A stretch of DNA of 46,779 nucleotides from CAZKRL01 sp964555295 (GTDB taxonomy: Bacteria; Bacteroidota; Bacteroidia; Flavobacteriales_D; Sanyastnellaceae). Location: contig CAZKRL010000021.1 of assembly GCA_964555295.1 (NCBI GenBank), positions 1 to 46,779 of the forward strand, written 5' to 3'. The translations under genes and the position numbers were made by a program. The notes under the pieces were generated by a model. The model made no database searches and was not told the DNA's origin. It saw only the letters and a program-made list of their open reading frames with translations. This document shows, piece after piece, positions 32,688-40,317 of the stretch (within the stretch, counting starts at the first letter, position 1; each line of letters opens with the position of its first letter).

Positions 32688-32722
32688 ATGTTGATTTCAA
32701 CATCACCAAAGCCTTACTTTCG
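32688..32722 (+). promoter_or_regulatory. Promoter with overlapping dyad before the winged-helix-like gene
   Basis: TTG (32691-32693, TTGA), a 21-base spacer and TACTTTCG (32715-32722) form a promoter. The -33 element lies inside the inverted repeat ATGTTGA-TT-TCAACAT (32688-32703, arms of 7 perfect bases), the place where a repressor dimer would block RNA polymerase. The leader to the ATG at 32755 is about 27 bases. Confidence 0.45.
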
Positions 32723-32754
32723 GGCAGTACAACTAACTAAACCTGTATCTATAA

Positions 32755-33027
32755 ATGCCCTTGGATAAATACGACTTCGTAATACTCGATATCATTCAAT
32801 CATTCAAGAAGAACAACCGTAACGAATTGATTAAACTTTCTCAACTTGAGACTGCGTTTTGGAGTAGGATAGAGCAAGACGACTCACAGACAACGCGAAG
32901 TGCGCAATTAGGAGAAAGAATCGCAGCGCTGTACCTCGATGGATATATATCCAACAAACCCAATCTGGGTTACCGGCTCACTAAGCGAGGAAAGGAAGAA
33001 TTATCGTATCAGGAGTTCAGTCTTTAA
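32755..33027 (+). CDS. Small winged-helix-like protein
   Basis: A 90-residue protein without a signal or membrane segment. The helical N-terminal half (DFVILDIIQSFKK ... LETAFWSRIEQ) is followed by LGERIAALYLDGYIS, NLGYRLTKRGKEEL, which looks like the recognition helix, wing and last strand of MarR/PadR-type winged-helix proteins ('G.I......YxLTxKG...L'). No family name is secure. It stands alone between two oppositely oriented genes and has its own promoter with a dyad over the -33 element, which would suit a self-regulating DNA-binding protein; this is inference. Confidence 0.6.
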   Translation: MPLDKYDFVILDIIQSFKKNNRNELIKLSQLETAFWSRIEQDDSQTTRSAQLGERIAALYLDGYISNKPNLGYRLTKRGKEELSYQEFSL

Positions 33028-33138
33028 TGTGAATTCTGATAGTCACGAATAATGTTCTGTTCTTGTGATGAATTCACGGCTATCATCTCGACATTACCGA
33101 TCTGGCTGAGATTGCAAGAAATATTAAGAGGAATTATT

Positions 33139-33621
33139 TCACTTGAACTTCCGGCCTATCTCCATCATGCTTAGCGCTGTATAGGCTGCCTCAACACCTT
33201 TATTGCCTTTACATCCGCCGCTTCTGTCATAAGACTGTTGCTGGTTGAAATCGGCGAGAACACACATTACGACAGGTATCTCAAACTCCAGATTCAAATT
33301 CATTATACCCGCGGCCGTTGCATCAGCAACTAACTCAAAATGGTAGGTTTCACCCTTGATTACGCAACCAACGCAGATTACCGCATCTGGCTTATGACGC
33401 TGGATTATCCATTTCGCCGCTAACGGCAGTTCGAAACTTCCCGGCACGTATTCAACAAGGATGTTTTCATCCTTGAGCTTCGCCTCTTTAAGTGTTTTAA
33501 TACATGCACCGGCGAGCAGGGAGGTGATTTCCTCATTCCACCTTGCAATTACGACAGCCACTTTATAAGAGCTGCCATCAACGATGTTTAACGGCTTAGC
33601 AGAGAGATTCTCTGATGCCAT
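33139..33621 (-). CDS. ribH: 6,7-Dimethyl-8-ribityllumazine synthase
   Basis: A 160-residue riboflavin-pathway enzyme that forms lumazine from the butanone phosphate and the ribitylamino-pyrimidine. Markers: ARWNEEIT, VPGSFELPLAAKW, and GCVIKGETYHFE with the catalytic histidine H94, then DRSGGCKGNKGVEAA. The stretch LADFNQQQSYDRSGG replaces the more usual LT..T.EQA..R.G, a mild deviation that keeps the arginine. Its ATG shares one base with the stop of the upstream TPR gene (TAATG), so the two are coupled. Expected to assemble into pentamers or 60-mers. Confidence 0.93.
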   Translation of the reverse strand: MASENLSAKPLNIVDGSSYKVAVVIARWNEEITSLLAGACIKTLKEAKLKDENILVEYVPGSFELPLAAKWIIQRHKPDAVICVGCVIKGETYHFELVADATAAGIMNLNLEFEIPVVMCVLADFNQQQSYDRSGGCKGNKGVEAAYTALSMMEIGRKFK

Positions 33622-34322
33622 TAATTTTTAGTGGAGAGATAGGCCAATAATTTTTCGGACTCAGCGAATTCAGGCACGCTATTATCAAAATTATCCGTGG
33701 TCGATTTCAAAAGAGAGATGGCTTTATCATTCTTGCCAAGCTCTATATAAACTTTTGCTGCTTTGAGGTTAAAGAGCGGGGCAGAGTAGTCGCGGCTCTT
33801 CGAACCGTTTGCCTCCCTGGCCGCCTTTTCCAACCAACTCGCACCTTCTTCTAAATTCCCGAGGTCAACGTACATATCGCCAATACAACCGGTTAATGCC
33901 ACCGACATGGCATCATCTGAAAAATCTGCCTGCTTAAAATGATCAAGAGCAGCTTGGTAATCTTTCTTGATGTCTCGATAGTAAACTCCGCAGAAAAAAT
34001 GCGCACGCTGGGCAACTTTCGTTCCAGAATGAACCGATGCGATTTCCTCAAAACCCATGAATTCACCGTTACCAAGAACTGCCCGCTCGAGCGAGTCAAT
34101 ATCAACAAATAACTCGGCTTGAATTGCTGCCCTACCTGCCTCCGCCTCCTTGGGTTCCTGATATAAATAATTGAACGCGTAGAAACCAGTGAAAACACCC
34201 ACAATACCAACAAGAACTGCGGTAATGGTTTTACGGTTTTTCTCAAGAAACGCCTCCGTTCCAGAGTACAACTCGTCTACTTTAATGCCGGAATCACCCG
34301 ACTTATTTACATCATTGGACAT
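33621..34322 (-). CDS. Membrane-anchored tetratricopeptide repeat protein
   Basis: A 233-residue protein with a short cytoplasmic tail, one hydrophobic segment (about 32-52, TITAVLVGIVGVFTGFYAF) and a mainly helical periplasmic part with TPR-like units (KKDYQAALDHFKQADFSDD, GDMYVDLGNLEEGASWLEKA, AKVYIELGKNDKAISLLKS). The layout resembles YfgM/YtgB-like chaperone partners, but the function is unknown. I use ATG 34322; an open frame upstream to 34358 crosses the TATTTTTG box at 34346. From memory, this TPR gene next to ribH and recF is a common Bacteroidota order. Confidence 0.78.
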   Translation of the reverse strand: MSNDVNKSGDSGIKVDELYSGTEAFLEKNRKTITAVLVGIVGVFTGFYAFNYLYQEPKEAEAGRAAIQAELFVDIDSLERAVLGNGEFMGFEEIASVHSGTKVAQRAHFFCGVYYRDIKKDYQAALDHFKQADFSDDAMSVALTGCIGDMYVDLGNLEEGASWLEKAAREANGSKSRDYSAPLFNLKAAKVYIELGKNDKAISLLKSTTDNFDNSVPEFAESEKLLAYLSTKN

Positions 34323-34345
34323 AACTATTTCGTTTTTGAAGCGGG

Positions 34346-34353
34346 CAAAAATA
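34346..34353 (-). promoter_or_regulatory. -7 promoter box (TATTTTTG) of the TPR-ribH unit
   Basis: Exact TAnnTTTG on the reverse strand, 23 bases before the ATG at 34322; it falls inside the longer reading of the TPR gene and so decides the start. A TTTG lies 14 bases upstream, short for a -33 element. Confidence 0.45.
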
Positions 34354-34394
34354 ATCATTTCAGGTTACAAATGCATCTAATCATCAATCAAGGC

Positions 34395-34402
34395 TAATTT
34401 TG
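34395..34402 (+). promoter_or_regulatory. -7 promoter box (TAATTTTG) of recF
   Basis: Exact TAnnTTTG box 61 bases before the recF ATG, back to back with the TPR-ribH box about 40 bases away. No clear -33 element. Confidence 0.4.
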
Positions 34403-34463
34403 ATGCCGCAACACTGCAACAATTGCCTTTGGGGCAGCGCCTGAAACAATCACAATTACGAGA

Positions 34464-35603
34464 ATGCAACTCAAGCTTGACAGAATTTCACTGTTCAATT
34501 TCAAGAACTGGGAGGAGCATTCTCAAATTATCGTAAACCCATTCATTTGTTTGCTCGGCGCGAACGGAACCGGGAAAACCAACTTCCTCGACGCGATATA
34601 TTACTTGTGTACCTCCAAGAGTTATTTCAATAATGTTGATTCGTTGCATATCGGGCATCATCATGAACAGGCATCTATTGCGGGAGAATTCCTTCGCGAT
34701 GGGGCAAACGAACAAATCATTTGTATTCTCAGAAGAGGTCAGAAAAAAGTCTTAAAGCGCAATTTCAAGGAATACGAGCGAATGGCCGATCACATTGGCC
34801 TCATTCCCGTTGTTATGATAACCCCATACGATATTGAACTCGTTTGGGAGGGCAGCGCACACCGAAGAAAATTCATGGACGGCGCGCTGTGCCAGACGGA
34901 TAAAGCTTATCTCCAAAACTGGTCGTCATACAACCAGGCGCTGCTGCAACGAAACTCCTTGTTGCGATTACAAGGGGTTTCAACAAGCCAAATCGCTGAT
35001 CAAATTGAACCCTGGAATAAGTTATTGGCAAGCATCGCTCCCATGATGTATAAATCAAGACTTAACTGGACAAACCACATTTCCTACCATACAAAAACCA
35101 TTTACGAATTGATTTCTGGTGGCAATGAGGCTGTGGATCTTATTTATGAGTCAGATTTATCGAATGATCCCGAGCCACATAAGCTATGGGAAGATCTTGA
35201 TCAAGATCTGCAGGCAGGGAGAACGAGGAAAGGTATTCACAGAGACGAACTGCAGTTTATGCTTTCAGGAAAACCATTGAAAAAATTCGGATCACAAGGT
35301 CAGCAGAAAAGTTTTCTGATGGCTGTGAAACTGGCCCAATTGCTTTACATGCAGGAGCAACTCCAACTCACACCTATACTGCTGTTAGACGACATATTCG
35401 ATAAGATTGACGAAAAACGGATTCTCAGAATCCTACAATGGTTGAAAGACCGTTTTCAAGGGCAGGTCTTCGTAACCGACACATCCCGTCATCGGCTGCC
35501 AAATTTGATGAAAAAAATAAACGTAATGCCGCAGCTCATCTTCACCAGCATCGAAGACGAAATGGATAATACGCCTTCCGAAGAATCGGCACAGTTAGAG
35601 TAG
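34464..35603 (+). CDS. recF: DNA replication and repair protein RecF
   Basis: A 379-residue SMC-like ATPase that loads RecA at gaps with RecO and RecR. Walker A is GANGTGKT (residues 32-39), followed by DAIYYLCTSKSYF; the signature motif is FGSQGQQKSFLMAVKLA and Walker B is LLLDDIFDKIDEKR, with VFVTDTS near the end, all usual for RecF. Length is normal (about 360-380). Divergent from the TPR-ribH unit. Its TAG stop overlaps the last three bases of the tRNA-Arg gene on the other strand. Confidence 0.94.
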   Translation: MQLKLDRISLFNFKNWEEHSQIIVNPFICLLGANGTGKTNFLDAIYYLCTSKSYFNNVDSLHIGHHHEQASIAGEFLRDGANEQIICILRRGQKKVLKRNFKEYERMADHIGLIPVVMITPYDIELVWEGSAHRRKFMDGALCQTDKAYLQNWSSYNQALLQRNSLLRLQGVSTSQIADQIEPWNKLLASIAPMMYKSRLNWTNHISYHTKTIYELISGGNEAVDLIYESDLSNDPEPHKLWEDLDQDLQAGRTRKGIHRDELQFMLSGKPLKKFGSQGQQKSFLMAVKLAQLLYMQEQLQLTPILLLDDIFDKIDEKRILRILQWLKDRFQGQVFVTDTSRHRLPNLMKKINVMPQLIFTSIEDEMDNTPSEESAQLE

Positions 35604-35672
35604 CCCCGACAGGAATCGAACCTGTATTTAAAGTTTAGGAAACTTCCGTTCTATCCATTGAACTACGAGGCC
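35601..35672 (-). tRNA. tRNA-Arg, anticodon CCU
   Basis: On the reverse strand a 72-nt cloverleaf can be drawn: acceptor GGCCTCG with CGGGGCT (one G-U), D-arm GTTC/GAAC, anticodon arm GAAGT/ACTTT with loop TTCCTAA (anticodon CCT, reads AGG), T-arm ACAGG-TTCGATT-CCTGT and discriminator A. No CCA is encoded. A full promoter lies directly upstream. The 3' end shares its last three bases with the recF stop codon on the opposite strand. Confidence 0.95.
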
Positions 35673-35681
35673 AAAGCGCGG

Positions 35682-35711
35682 CAAATTTAGTGTATTCAGG
35701 AAGTGCGTCAA
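35682..35711 (-). promoter_or_regulatory. Promoter of tRNA-Arg (TTG-N19-TAAATTTG)
   Basis: On the reverse strand TTG (35709-35711), a 19-base spacer and TAAATTTG (35682-35689), 9 bases before the tRNA 5' end. Both elements match the Bacteroidota consensus. The rest of the gap to the lipoprotein gene (35712-35974) has only the inverted repeats noted separately. Confidence 0.7.
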
Positions 35712-35905
35712 GCTCTGTGGCATCCTTTGAAAGTTGTGCTCACGAACAATCACTCCATTGCGAACTGAATTTTGCCGGCCCTTAATTATTCAACTCACAC
35801 TTCCGCTGTTGTAATGGATAATAAATCCACACACAACACAATTGAAACAACAGCATCAAAGAATAAACACGGGTGATTAAAATTTCGTCGATTTGAAAAA
35901 TCGTT

Positions 35906-35939
35906 GTTGCAAATGCGATATTTGTTCCATATTTGCAAC
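35906..35939. promoter_or_regulatory. Inverted repeat upstream of the secreted gene pair
   Basis: GTTGCAAAT (35906-35914) and ATTTGCAAC (35931-35939) are perfect 9-base inverses separated by 16 bases, ending 35 bases before the ATG at 35975. A smaller CGATTT-GAA-AAATCG hairpin is at 35889-35903. It may be an operator or a leader hairpin; no exact TAnnTTTG box is seen here. Confidence 0.4.
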
Positions 35940-35974
35940 GCTTTGAATAATTCAAACCAAAACCTGTAAAAGAT

Positions 35975-36880
35975 ATGCTCAATAAAATCAATTCATTCCG
36001 GGTCATACTAGGTGCATGTATCATGAGCCTCGTTATGAATTCTTGCTCTGAATCTCCCGCCCCTCAAGTCAAGCAACCCAATGCCACTGAAAACACAGGT
36101 GGCTCATTAGATTCCACCAAACTCAAGCAATTGAAGAAGATTTTCTTCTCCATTCCATCTCCAGTGGAAATGGCCTCTGTAATTGAGCAGAATGGATACA
36201 AATTCGATGCCTCAAAACTCAATCCTGCGGGCAATGTAGACAAATACACCGGAGAAATAAAGCAAGCCGTTAACCTCGGAATTTATGGTGCTGATCTGAG
36301 TTATGCATCCATTTTTGATCAGAAGCAAGTCACTCTTGAATACTTTGCAGCAGCTCAAAAGCTTTCTAAGAACTTGGGCATTCAGGAGGCAATCGATAGT
36401 AAGCTTATCGAGAGTATGGACAAAAACCAAAACAATCGCGACTCCATGCTTAACGTTATCACAACAGCATACGCCGACTTAACTGATTACCTGAAAGAAA
36501 ATCAGCGTGTGGAGCTTTCAGCTCTGATGATTGCAGGTGGCTGGATTGAGGCGCTTTACATTGTTACACACTATGCCGGAGACGGTCGTCCAGAACTTCG
36601 TCAACGTATCGCTGAGCAAAAATATGCCCTCAACGATCTGCTCCTTTACATGGAAAAGTTCGGAGATATTGAACGATTGAAAGAAATAAAAGCCGACCTG
36701 GTTTCTGTTCATCAATTATATTCTGGCATCACCGAAACACCGGGTAAAACAACAACTTCAAAAGATAAGGATGGTACGTTAGTGATTTCAGGAGGCCCTA
36801 CACTCAGTATTGATGATGCTACCCTCAAGGCTATATCAACGAAAGCGGCGGAACTGCGAAACAAATACACATCTATCTAA
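35975..36880 (+). CDS. Conserved Bacteroidota lipoprotein of unknown function
   Basis: A 301-residue protein with a lipoprotein signal (VILGACIMSLVMNSC, cysteine about residue 24), then a low-complexity linker and an all-helical-looking body: FFSIPSPVEMASVIEQNG, NLGIYGADLSYASIFDQ, LSALMIAGGWIEALYIVTHY and LRQRIAEQKYALNDLLLYM. I recall very similar proteins across Bacteroidota, all without known function. The C-terminal TLVISGGPTLSIDDATL is a short strand-rich piece. It is followed after 18 bases by a small secreted protein gene and then a terminator, so these two probably form a complete operon. Confidence 0.8.
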   Translation: MLNKINSFRVILGACIMSLVMNSCSESPAPQVKQPNATENTGGSLDSTKLKQLKKIFFSIPSPVEMASVIEQNGYKFDASKLNPAGNVDKYTGEIKQAVNLGIYGADLSYASIFDQKQVTLEYFAAAQKLSKNLGIQEAIDSKLIESMDKNQNNRDSMLNVITTAYADLTDYLKENQRVELSALMIAGGWIEALYIVTHYAGDGRPELRQRIAEQKYALNDLLLYMEKFGDIERLKEIKADLVSVHQLYSGITETPGKTTTSKDKDGTLVISGGPTLSIDDATLKAISTKAAELRNKYTSI

Positions 36881-36898
36881 TCAATTCCTATCAACAAA

Positions 36899-37324
36899 AT
36901 GAAACAAATCCTTTCAACCCTCTTGTTGCTCACTGTTGCGTTTTCCGTGGGTAATGCACAATGCAGAGCGTATACAAAGAATAAATGCCTTCCAGGATTA
37001 AGCGGATATGTGCAAAATGATAACTACAACTCGGCCATGCTTGTGCCAGGTGATGAGGCAGAGTTATTGCTTACCTTCTTCGGAGGGAAAGACTACAGAA
37101 TTCTCGTTTGTAACCATCCCATCATTGGGTCTGTTGATTTCGAAGTGAAAGACACCTCTGGTGAACTCATTCACAAAGGAACCACGCGTGAAAATGGCAT
37201 GTTCGATTTCCGTATGAAAAACACTCAACAACTCATCGTTACGCTCAAAGTCCCTCTCGGAAATAGCGAGTTTACCCATGAGGGCTGCGTTTCTGTGATG
37301 ATTGGAACCAAAGAAATTCAATAG
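36899..37324 (+). CDS. Small secreted protein, partner of the upstream lipoprotein
   Basis: A 141-residue exported protein: signal peptide 1-20 (MKQILSTLLLLTVAFSVGNA) then QCRAYTKNKCLPGLSGYV, MLVPGDEAELLLTFFGGKDYR, VCNHPIIGSVDFEV and GCVSVMIG. The strand-rich pattern with four cysteines suggests one beta-sandwich domain with possible disulfides in the periplasm or outside the cell. I recall related Bacteroidota proteins of the same length but no known role. A strong terminator follows 27 bases after its stop. Confidence 0.75.
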   Translation: MKQILSTLLLLTVAFSVGNAQCRAYTKNKCLPGLSGYVQNDNYNSAMLVPGDEAELLLTFFGGKDYRILVCNHPIIGSVDFEVKDTSGELIHKGTTRENGMFDFRMKNTQQLIVTLKVPLGNSEFTHEGCVSVMIGTKEIQ

Positions 37325-37350
37325 TTTTTATTTATTGCAACTCATTTACC

Positions 37351-37379
37351 ATAGCCGGCCTTTGCCGGCTATTTTGTTT
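37351..37379 (+). terminator. Intrinsic terminator after the secreted gene pair
   Basis: A perfect 9-bp stem ATAGCCGGC (37351-37359) / GCCGGCTAT (37364-37372) with loop CTTT, followed by TTTGTTT. It ends the two-gene unit and lies just before the SDR gene, which therefore needs its own promoter. Confidence 0.85.
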
Positions 37380-37387
37380 CCAGCGAT

Positions 37388-38413
37388 ATGAAAGTTAATC
37401 TAGTTACTGGAGCCACAGGAGTTCTGGGAATTCAATTGGTTTGTTCCCTAATCAAACGCGGCGAGAAGGTTGTGGCCATGTACACACATGAGTCCAGTCT
37501 CGAATGGTCAAAAAAAATCTTGCAGTTCGAAGAACTTTCCGACGCTCAAATATCACTTGCTGAATGGAAAAAAGCTGATCTCAATGACTCCATTTCCCTC
37601 AATGAACTATTGGAGAATTGCAGCGTAGTTTATCACTGTGCTGCAGTGGTTTCATATCGGCGAGACGAACGCAAAAAAATGTATACAACCAATGTGGAAG
37701 GCACCCGATTATTAGTAAATCTATGCCTTGAACTACCACACATTCATCTCTGTCACGTAAGCTCGATTGCCGCCATCGGTCGTTCACAAGGAGTATTGGA
37801 ACTCGATGAAGAAAGCGAGTGGGTTGAGTCATCACACAACACGCACTATGCTGTATCGAAGTATCTCGCCGAATTGGAGGTATGGCGGGGAATTCACGAG
37901 GGCCTAAAGGCGTTTATCGTTTGTCCAGGTTTTATTGTAGGTCCGGGCCGCCCCGACAGGAGTAGCACCTCAGTTATTCCGTCAGTGGCGATGAATACTG
38001 GTATCTTTCCCCCGGGAGGCACGGCATTCATCGCCGCCAAAGATTGCGCTGATTATATGATTCATCTGATGGAGGCAAAAATGATGGGAGAAAGATTCAT
38101 ACTCGCTGAGGCAAATATGCAACATCGGGATTTCTTCAAGAAAGTAGCTTCAGCCTTGAGAATTCCAGCCCCCAAACGGGAAGCCGGCATAGCACTGATG
38201 AACTTAGCAGTCTTGTATTCCAGACTGAGAGAATTCTTCGGGGGAATAAAAAATCAAGTAACCTTTGAAAGCATTCGAAATGCATCAGTTCAATACAAAT
38301 ACAACACCAGCAAGTTAAAAAGACACATTTCTATTAACCTCCACACCATTGATGCCGCCATTGAGCATTGCGTACGGTTTTATAATATTCACAAAAAAAA
38401 TCATCCTCACTAA
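37388..38413 (+). CDS. NAD(P)-dependent SDR-type epimerase/reductase
   Basis: A 341-residue extended SDR. TGATGVLG (residues 7-14) binds the cofactor, VVYHCAAVVSY is the usual downstream strand, HVSSIAAIG carries the catalytic serine, and Y154/K158 (YAVSK) complete the site; CPGFIVGPGRP follows. The overall look is closer to dihydroflavonol-reductase-like or hydroxysteroid-dehydrogenase-like SDRs of Bacteroidota than to sugar epimerases; substrate unknown. It begins 8 bases after the terminator of the preceding operon, and dapD with its own promoter box follows 65 bases later. Confidence 0.8.
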   Translation: MKVNLVTGATGVLGIQLVCSLIKRGEKVVAMYTHESSLEWSKKILQFEELSDAQISLAEWKKADLNDSISLNELLENCSVVYHCAAVVSYRRDERKKMYTTNVEGTRLLVNLCLELPHIHLCHVSSIAAIGRSQGVLELDEESEWVESSHNTHYAVSKYLAELEVWRGIHEGLKAFIVCPGFIVGPGRPDRSSTSVIPSVAMNTGIFPPGGTAFIAAKDCADYMIHLMEAKMMGERFILAEANMQHRDFFKKVASALRIPAPKREAGIALMNLAVLYSRLREFFGGIKNQVTFESIRNASVQYKYNTSKLKRHISINLHTIDAAIEHCVRFYNIHKKNHPH

Positions 38414-38465
38414 AATCAATGTAATGCTATTTGTGGTTCTGACTTCAATACTGTATTTGACTAAA

Positions 38466-38473
38466 TACCTTTG
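38466..38473 (+). promoter_or_regulatory. -7 promoter box (TACCTTTG) of dapD
   Basis: Exact TAnnTTTG five bases before the dapD ATG, the same spacing as at 4066 for the GlmU-like gene. -33 element not clear. Confidence 0.45.
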
Positions 38474-38478
38474 CCAAT

Positions 38479-39294
38479 ATGAATCTGAAAGAAACCATTG
38501 AAGCCGCCTGGGACAATCGCGCACTTCTTGAAAACACTGAGTACAGGGAGGCAATACATCAAGTTGTAACCCAGCTCGATAATGGCGAGCTGCGAGTAGC
38601 ACAACCTGGCGAAGATGGCCATTGGCAGGTAAATGATTGGGTGAAAAAAGCGGTGATTATGTTATTCCCAATAAGCCAGATGAAAGTGATGGAGGCAGGC
38701 CCAATGGAGTTTCATGATAAACTCGAACTGAAACGAAATTATTCCTCCCTCGGCGTTCGTGTTGTGCCTCATGCAGTATGCAGAAAGGGTGCTTATCTCG
38801 CGCCTGGAGTCATCATGATGCCATCGTATGTGAACATCGGCGCTTATGTCGACACCGGCACAATGATCGACACTTGGGCCACGGTGGGTAGTTGCGCCCA
38901 AATCGGTAAGAATGTTCACCTCAGCGGCGGGGTGGGTATAGGTGGTGTTCTTGAGCCGGTACAAGCCTCTCCGGTCATCGTAGGGGATGGCTGCTTTCTC
39001 GGCTCACGCAGTATCGTAGTTGAAGGTGTAAGATTGGGGAATGAATGTGTGCTTGGCGCCAACGTGGTGCTCACCGCAAGCACACATATCATCGATGTTA
39101 CGCAAAGTGAAGCCGTAACCCTAAAAGGTGAAGTGCCCGCACGTTCCGTTGTAATTCCCGGAGCATACACCAAAAAATTTCCTGCAGGCGAGTATCAGGT
39201 ACCCTGCGCACTCATCATCGGTAAGCGAAAAGAATCCACCGATCTGAAAACCTCACTCAACGATGCACTTCGCGATTACCATGTAGCCGTATAA
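38479..39294 (+). CDS. dapD: 2,3,4,5-Tetrahydropyridine-2,6-dicarboxylate N-succinyltransferase
   Basis: A 271-residue lysine/diaminopimelate-pathway enzyme (succinylase branch), which supplies peptidoglycan cross-linking residues. The N-terminal helical domain (1-100) is followed by a left-handed beta-helix: MPSYVNIGAYVDTGTMIDTW with the conserved aspartate region, SCAQIGKNVHLSGGVGIGG, EPVQASPVIVGDGCFLGSRS and ANVVLTASTHI. Length is normal for DapD. The GT9 gene starts 3 bases after its stop, so dapD, GT9 and GSCFA genes are probably co-transcribed. Confidence 0.94.
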   Translation: MNLKETIEAAWDNRALLENTEYREAIHQVVTQLDNGELRVAQPGEDGHWQVNDWVKKAVIMLFPISQMKVMEAGPMEFHDKLELKRNYSSLGVRVVPHAVCRKGAYLAPGVIMMPSYVNIGAYVDTGTMIDTWATVGSCAQIGKNVHLSGGVGIGGVLEPVQASPVIVGDGCFLGSRSIVVEGVRLGNECVLGANVVLTASTHIIDVTQSEAVTLKGEVPARSVVIPGAYTKKFPAGEYQVPCALIIGKRKESTDLKTSLNDALRDYHVAV

Positions 39295-39297
39295 CGC

Positions 39298-40311
39298 ATG
39301 AGCAACCAGCGTTTCCTGATCATCCAAACCGCTTTTGTAGGTGATGCAATACTGGCATCCGGTGCAATTCATGCCATTCGCGCAACTCATCCTTCGGCTG
39401 TTATTGATATCCTCGTGCGTGCAGGCAATGAGGCATTGTATCAAAACGATCCGAGGATTGATCGCACCATTATTTGGGAGAAGAAACGCAACAAATACAT
39501 TCATCTTTTTCAAACACTATTTTCCATTCGAAGAGAACGTTACAACGCTGTCATCAATCTGCAAAGGTTCGCGGCCAGTGGATTTCTCACTGCACTGGCA
39601 AGAGCTGATATCAAAGTAGGATTCAGTAAAAATCCACTGTCATTTTTCTTCACTAAAAGAATTACACATCGAATTTCCGCCGTGGGTGAACGTATCATTC
39701 ACGAAACAGATCGCATCAGTGATTGCCTTAGATCCATCGGCATTGAGAGCAACGCAAAACCTGAGATTTACATTCCGCAAACAGCGGAAGAAAAAATTGC
39801 GCCGTATCTAAAAAAAGATTTCGTAACCATCAGTCCGGCTTCCGTTTGGTTTACCAAGCAATATCCGAAACACCGATGGAAGAACCTTGCGCAATCCATC
39901 GACTGTCAGATTTATCTGCTGGGGGGGAAAGGTGATATCGAACTGTGCAACGATATCGCTCAGGGAATGAACCATGTTGCAGTGTTGGCAGGAGAATTCA
40001 CATTGACAGAATCTGCAGCATTGATGAGGCATGCCAAAATGAATTTCGTGAATGATAGCGCACCGCTTCATCTTTGCTCAGCCACCAACGCGCCCGTTTG
40101 CGCCATCTTTCAAAGCACCTCCCCTACTTTCGGTTTTGGTCCGCTCTCTCAACAAAGCCATTGCATTGAAACAGATCGAAAGCTCGATTGCAAACCTTGC
40201 GGACTTCATGGCCGAAAAGAATGTCCGCATCATCACTTCCTTTGCGCCGACATCGAAACGAAACAACTTCTTGCGACAATGCCCCGTCATCTGATCATCC
40301 ACCAAGATTGA
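39298..40311 (+). CDS. Glycosyltransferase family 9 (heptosyltransferase-like)
   Basis: A 337-residue GT-B enzyme. FLIIQTAFVGDAILASG is the N-terminal GT9 motif with the catalytic aspartate, ISPASVWFTKQYPKHRW is the 'P.....KxWP...' nucleotide-side motif, LGGKGDIELC and NDSAPLHLCSATNAPVCAIFQSTSP the sugar-nucleotide-binding end. A C-terminal cysteine/histidine-rich LDCKPCGLHGRKECPHHHFLC is usual in Bacteroidota GT9 enzymes. It would add a heptose or similar sugar to LPS core; the sugar is not readable. Tightly linked to dapD (3 bases) and the GSCFA gene (6 bases). Confidence 0.86.
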   Translation: MSNQRFLIIQTAFVGDAILASGAIHAIRATHPSAVIDILVRAGNEALYQNDPRIDRTIIWEKKRNKYIHLFQTLFSIRRERYNAVINLQRFAASGFLTALARADIKVGFSKNPLSFFFTKRITHRISAVGERIIHETDRISDCLRSIGIESNAKPEIYIPQTAEEKIAPYLKKDFVTISPASVWFTKQYPKHRWKNLAQSIDCQIYLLGGKGDIELCNDIAQGMNHVAVLAGEFTLTESAALMRHAKMNFVNDSAPLHLCSATNAPVCAIFQSTSPTFGFGPLSQQSHCIETDRKLDCKPCGLHGRKECPHHHFLCADIETKQLLATMPRHLIIHQD

Positions 40312-40317
40312 ACCTTT

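Noticed and set aside
33029..33077. Inverted repeat GTGAATTC ... GAATTCAC between convergent genes
   Set aside because: The loop is 33 bases, no T-run follows, and a second inverted pair (TGATAG/CTATCA) is not nested with it, so a terminator or operator is not supported.
35782..36024. 80-codon reverse frame between tRNA-Arg and the lipoprotein gene
   Set aside because: It overlaps the lipoprotein's signal peptide region in antisense and crosses the inverted repeat; no recognisable features.
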